Assembly: GCA_037139195.1 (NCBI GenBank)
Contig: JBAXGW010000114.1
Coordinates: forward strand, 1-8,654
Origin: JBAXGW01 sp037139195
Lineage (GTDB): Bacteria > Bacteroidota > Bacteroidia > Bacteroidales > JAHJDW01
DNA length: 8,654 nucleotides
Direction of reading: 5' to 3'
This document shows positions 6,489-8,654 of the stretch, one piece after another. The stretch's first letter is position 1, and every line of letters starts with the position of its first letter. The position numbers were made by a program, and so were the translations under genes. Under the pieces are notes generated by a model that worked only from the letters and a program-made list of their open reading frames with translations, had not been told where the DNA came from and searched no databases.

Positions 6489-7376
6489 ATGACACAAAAT
6501 GCAAAAGCACATATTGCAAATGGAGTATCTACATTATTATTTGGCTTAAACTACTGGATAGCTAAAGGCTTGATGCCCGACTATTTTTCTCCAATGCAAA
6601 TTATATTTTTCAGAACTGCTGGGGCAACGCTGTTTTTCTTTGTTATATCTATGTTTTTTAAAAACGCTAAAATTGAAAGCAATGACCACTTGAAAATTGC
6701 TATCGCAGCTTTATTTGGCATATCTATAAACCAAGCAATGTTTTTTGTTGGATTAAATCTTTCTACACCTATTGAAACTTCAATTATACATGCATCGAGT
6801 CCTATTTTAGTTGTTGTTTTTGCTACCTACCTGCTTAAAGAATCTTTTAGTATTCGGAAAATTATTGGATTAATGCTTGGAGCAATTGGTGCGTTTATCC
6901 TTATTTTGTGGGGAAAAGATTTTTCGTTAGGGTCGAAAGGATTATTAGGCAATATTTTTATACTTACAAATATTTCTGCTTATGCATTATATCTAGTTTT
7001 GATAAAACCACTAATGCAAAAATATAAGCCAATCAATGTTATTCGCTGGACTTTTTTTTACGGATTCATCTTTGTAATACCTTTTATTGCTTATCCTACT
7101 ACACAAATTAGTTTTAGCAATATACCATTTGATAAAATATTATCGCTTGTTTATGTGGTTATAGCAACAACAATAATTACCTATTTGCTCACAATGTACT
7201 CGCTAACAAAGCTAAGTGCAAGTGTTGTGGGCTACTACATTTATATGCAACCCCTTATCGTTGCTATTATTGGCTTATGGCTAAGTGCCGAACAAATAAC
7301 TGCTTATAAAGTAGTAGCAGCAATTTTAATATTTTTTGGAGTATATTTAGTAAGTAAAAAAAGTAATAACCAGTAA
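6489..7376 (+). CDS. EamA/DMT-superfamily inner-membrane transporter
   Basis: This 295-residue, very hydrophobic protein shows ten likely transmembrane helices, at about 8-28, 35-57, 68-88, 96-116, 123-141, 152-172, 183-202, 217-237, 244-265 and 271-289. They form two tandem EamA repeats (~10-140 and ~152-289), the standard architecture and length of the drug/metabolite transporter superfamily. Helix-4 and helix-9 regions carry the usual small/Pro residues (H-A-S-S-P-I-L at 101-107; Y-M-Q-P-L at 252-256). The C-terminus is short and basic. Members export or import small metabolites such as amino acids, but the substrate cannot be read from sequence. The ATG follows the lipoprotein stop by only 2 nt, so translation is probably coupled. 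No strong terminator follows; the next gene begins 141 nt later with its own candidate promoter. Confidence 0.88.
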   Translation: MTQNAKAHIANGVSTLLFGLNYWIAKGLMPDYFSPMQIIFFRTAGATLFFFVISMFFKNAKIESNDHLKIAIAALFGISINQAMFFVGLNLSTPIETSIIHASSPILVVVFATYLLKESFSIRKIIGLMLGAIGAFILILWGKDFSLGSKGLLGNIFILTNISAYALYLVLIKPLMQKYKPINVIRWTFFYGFIFVIPFIAYPTTQISFSNIPFDKILSLVYVVIATTIITYLLTMYSLTKLSASVVGYYIYMQPLIVAIIGLWLSAEQITAYKVVAAILIFFGVYLVSKKSNNQ

Positions 7377-7391
7377 ATTTCATCTTTTTTA

Positions 7392-7422
7392 TTTACATAT
7401 AGGTTAGTTTTCAATATATTTG
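7392..7422 (+). promoter_or_regulatory. Candidate Bacteroidota-type promoter for the pterin gene pair
   Basis: TTTA (7392-7395), a 19-nt spacer, then TATATTTG (7415-7422) fit the TTTG / TAnnTTTG consensus with an exact -7 element and one mismatch in the -33 box. Transcription would start near 7428, leaving a leader of about 90 nt before the ATG at 7518. The leader shows no riboswitch-like conserved structure that I can recognise. Confidence 0.5.
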
Positions 7423-7517
7423 CTTTACGAGACATTAATAATTCCCATTTGGAACAAAAACTTGTTTAATTTTTTATTTCAGGGTCAAATTAATGTTTTC
7501 AATAATTTACTAATACC

Positions 7518-7928
7518 ATGATTTATATTACACGAAGAGAACACTTTAACGCAGCGCATCGATTATTTAAGAAAGAATGGACCGATGAAAAAAATTTAGA
7601 GGTTTTTGGCAAATGTTCAAACCCCAATTGGCATGGTCATAACTACGAGCTATTTGTTACTGTTAAGGGAAACCCAAATTCTGAAACAGGATTTGTTATG
7701 AATTTGAAAATGCTAAGTTCAATAATCAAAGAAAAAGTGCTTGATTTAATTGATCATAAAAATTTCAATCTAGAAGTTGAGTTTCTTAAAAATATACAGC
7801 CAACAACCGAAAACGTAGCTATAGCAATATGGAATCAAATTGCCACCGATATTATTAAAGCAGGAGCTCAACTTCACTGTGTGAAATTAGTTGAAACAGA
7901 AAATAATTATGTAGAATATTTTGGATAA
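7518..7928 (+). CDS. 6-pyruvoyl-tetrahydropterin synthase-type enzyme (PTPS/QueD family)
   Basis: This 136-residue protein has full family length. Zinc ligands are His14 (N-A-A-H), His39 and His41 (HGHNY). The catalytic Cys33 is in F-G-K-C-S-N-P-N-W, the Asp79-His80 pair in L-I-D-H-K-N-F, the helix motif PTTENVA at 95-101, and the pterin-anchoring Glu126 near the end. The cysteine lies five residues before HGH, as in animal 6-pyruvoyl-tetrahydropterin synthase (C-x5-HGH). E. coli QueD instead has a three-residue spacing. It should convert 7,8-dihydroneopterin triphosphate to 6-pyruvoyl-tetrahydropterin, possibly also making the 6-carboxy product used for queuosine. GTP cyclohydrolase I, which makes its substrate, starts 13 nt downstream. 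Automatic annotation may call it queD; motif spacing favours the biopterin-type activity, but no later pathway gene is in the window to settle it. Confidence 0.9.
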   Translation: MIYITRREHFNAAHRLFKKEWTDEKNLEVFGKCSNPNWHGHNYELFVTVKGNPNSETGFVMNLKMLSSIIKEKVLDLIDHKNFNLEVEFLKNIQPTTENVAIAIWNQIATDIIKAGAQLHCVKLVETENNYVEYFG

Positions 7929-7941
7929 AAAATTAATTACA

Positions 7942-8544
7942 ATGGACGGATACGAAAAAATAGATAAATATAACCTAGAAAAAGTAGAACTTATTTCTAG
8001 TAGATACAAAGAAATAATAGAAACAATGGGCGAAGACCCAAATAGAGAAGGACTGCTAAAAACACCCGAACGTGTGGCAAAATCGCTTTTATTCCTTACA
8101 CAAGGATACGATTTAAATCCCGAAGAAATTATGAAATCGGCTATGTTTAAAGAAGATTACCGACAAATGGTATTGGTTAAAGACATAGAAATATACTCGA
8201 TGTGCGAACATCACATGCTACCTTTTTTTGGAAAAGCCCATGTTGCCTATATACCTAATGGTTATATAGTTGGACTTAGTAAAATAGCAAGAGTTGTAGA
8301 TGCATTTGCTCGTAGATTGCAAGTACAAGAGCGCCTAACAACCGAAATAAAAGATTGCATTCAAAATACATTAAACCCATTGGGTGTTGCAGTAGTTATT
8401 GAAGCCCAACACATGTGTATGCAAATGCGTGGCATTCAAAAACAAAATTCGGTTACCACAACTTCCGATTTTACAGGTGCTTTTATGAAACAAGAAAAAA
8501 CCAGAGAAGAGTTTATTCATTTAATTGGAGCTAAGCTTCATTAA
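7942..8544 (+). CDS. folE: GTP cyclohydrolase I
   Basis: This 200-residue enzyme opens the pterin branch by converting GTP to 7,8-dihydroneopterin triphosphate and formate in the cytoplasm, normally as a decamer. The zinc site is complete: Cys88 and His91 in S-M-C-E-H-H, and Cys159 in Q-H-M-C-M-Q-M-R-G. The 71-residue spacing between the cysteines equals that of E. coli FolE (110 to 181). His90 and His157 match the catalytic histidines, and Q129-E130 match the GTP-binding pair. The N-terminal G-E-D-P-x-R-E-G-L-x-x-T-P-x-R motif (30-44) is typical. I chose the ATG at 7942; an in-frame TTG at 7921 would add seven residues and overlap the preceding gene, which is less likely. It lies 13 nt after the tetrahydropterin synthase, so the two probably form one transcript supplying folate, queuosine or biopterin-type cofactors. 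Confidence 0.97.
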   Translation: MDGYEKIDKYNLEKVELISSRYKEIIETMGEDPNREGLLKTPERVAKSLLFLTQGYDLNPEEIMKSAMFKEDYRQMVLVKDIEIYSMCEHHMLPFFGKAHVAYIPNGYIVGLSKIARVVDAFARRLQVQERLTTEIKDCIQNTLNPLGVAVVIEAQHMCMQMRGIQKQNSVTTTSDFTGAFMKQEKTREEFIHLIGAKLH

Positions 8545-8613
8545 CCGATATTTTGTAATTTTTCATATTCTTTATTGAAACAAAGAAACTCGAAAAAAAT
8601 TTAACCCAACTTG

Positions 8614-8653
8614 CAACCCTTATCCGGTAATTTTCTGAGAATCTGGAGGGTTG
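8614..8653. repeat. Long imperfect hairpin at the right window edge
   Basis: CAACCCT (8614-8620) pairs with AGGGTTG (8647-8653). After a 3-nt bulge CCGG (8624-8627) pairs with CTGG (8643-8646), and after a 2-nt bulge ATTTT (8630-8634) pairs with AGAAT (8638-8642) around a 3-nt loop. That makes 16 pairs, two of them G-U, in a 40-nt span, 69 nt beyond the folE stop. It could be a terminator whose T-run lies past the edge, a structured leader of the next gene, or one end of a repeat. TTGCAAC at 8611-8617 also resembles the upstream half of a Bacteroidota ECF-sigma promoter, a weaker alternative. The window ends one base later. Confidence 0.4.
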
Positions 8654-8654
8654 A

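Noticed and set aside
7423..7517. Riboswitch in the leader of the pterin genes (for example a preQ1 or tetrahydrofolate type)
   Set aside because: The leader is AT-rich with no stem-loop or conserved motif of those classes that I can recognise.

Overview
The window looks like a chromosomal segment of an AT-rich member of the Bacteroidota. Three things point there: a DUF5686/CarboxypepD_reg-like outer-membrane protein (families essentially confined to that phylum), signal peptides ending in A-Q, and gene starts without clear Shine-Dalgarno sequences but with candidate TTTG / TAnnTTTG promoters. I see no rRNA, tRNA, CRISPR array, complete insertion sequence or phage gene.

Layout. Positions 1-76 may hold the 5' end of a leftward gene cut by the window edge. 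Positions 77-483 have no convincing gene; 111-370 is a T/G-rich stretch with repeated GTCGGC motifs, and a perfect 16-bp palindrome lies at 427-442. Positions 484-5022 (minus) are one 1512-residue gene. It fuses a complete oligopeptidase B-like S9A serine peptidase to a CarboxypepD_reg-like plus DUF5686 outer-membrane barrel protein. Its divergent upstream region (5023-5288) holds two inverted repeats and a good Bacteroidota-type promoter for the rightward genes.

Positions 5289-7376 (plus) are a tight three-gene cluster: a secreted protein of unknown function, an NlpC/P60 lipoprotein, and an EamA/DMT-family inner-membrane transporter, with gaps of 10 and 2 nt. After a 141-nt gap with a second candidate promoter, 7518-8544 encodes a 6-pyruvoyl-tetrahydropterin synthase-type enzyme and GTP cyclohydrolase I (folE), 13 nt apart. 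These two catalyse consecutive steps from GTP to a 6-substituted tetrahydropterin. The right edge carries a long imperfect hairpin (8614-8653).

The most unusual item is the peptidase-barrel fusion. The domain order predicts a peptidase held at the periplasmic face of the outer membrane. Its catalytic triad is intact, but several residues that give oligopeptidase B its basic-residue specificity are changed. The pterin pair is the clearest pathway unit; the envelope cluster has individually recognisable domains but no assignable joint function.
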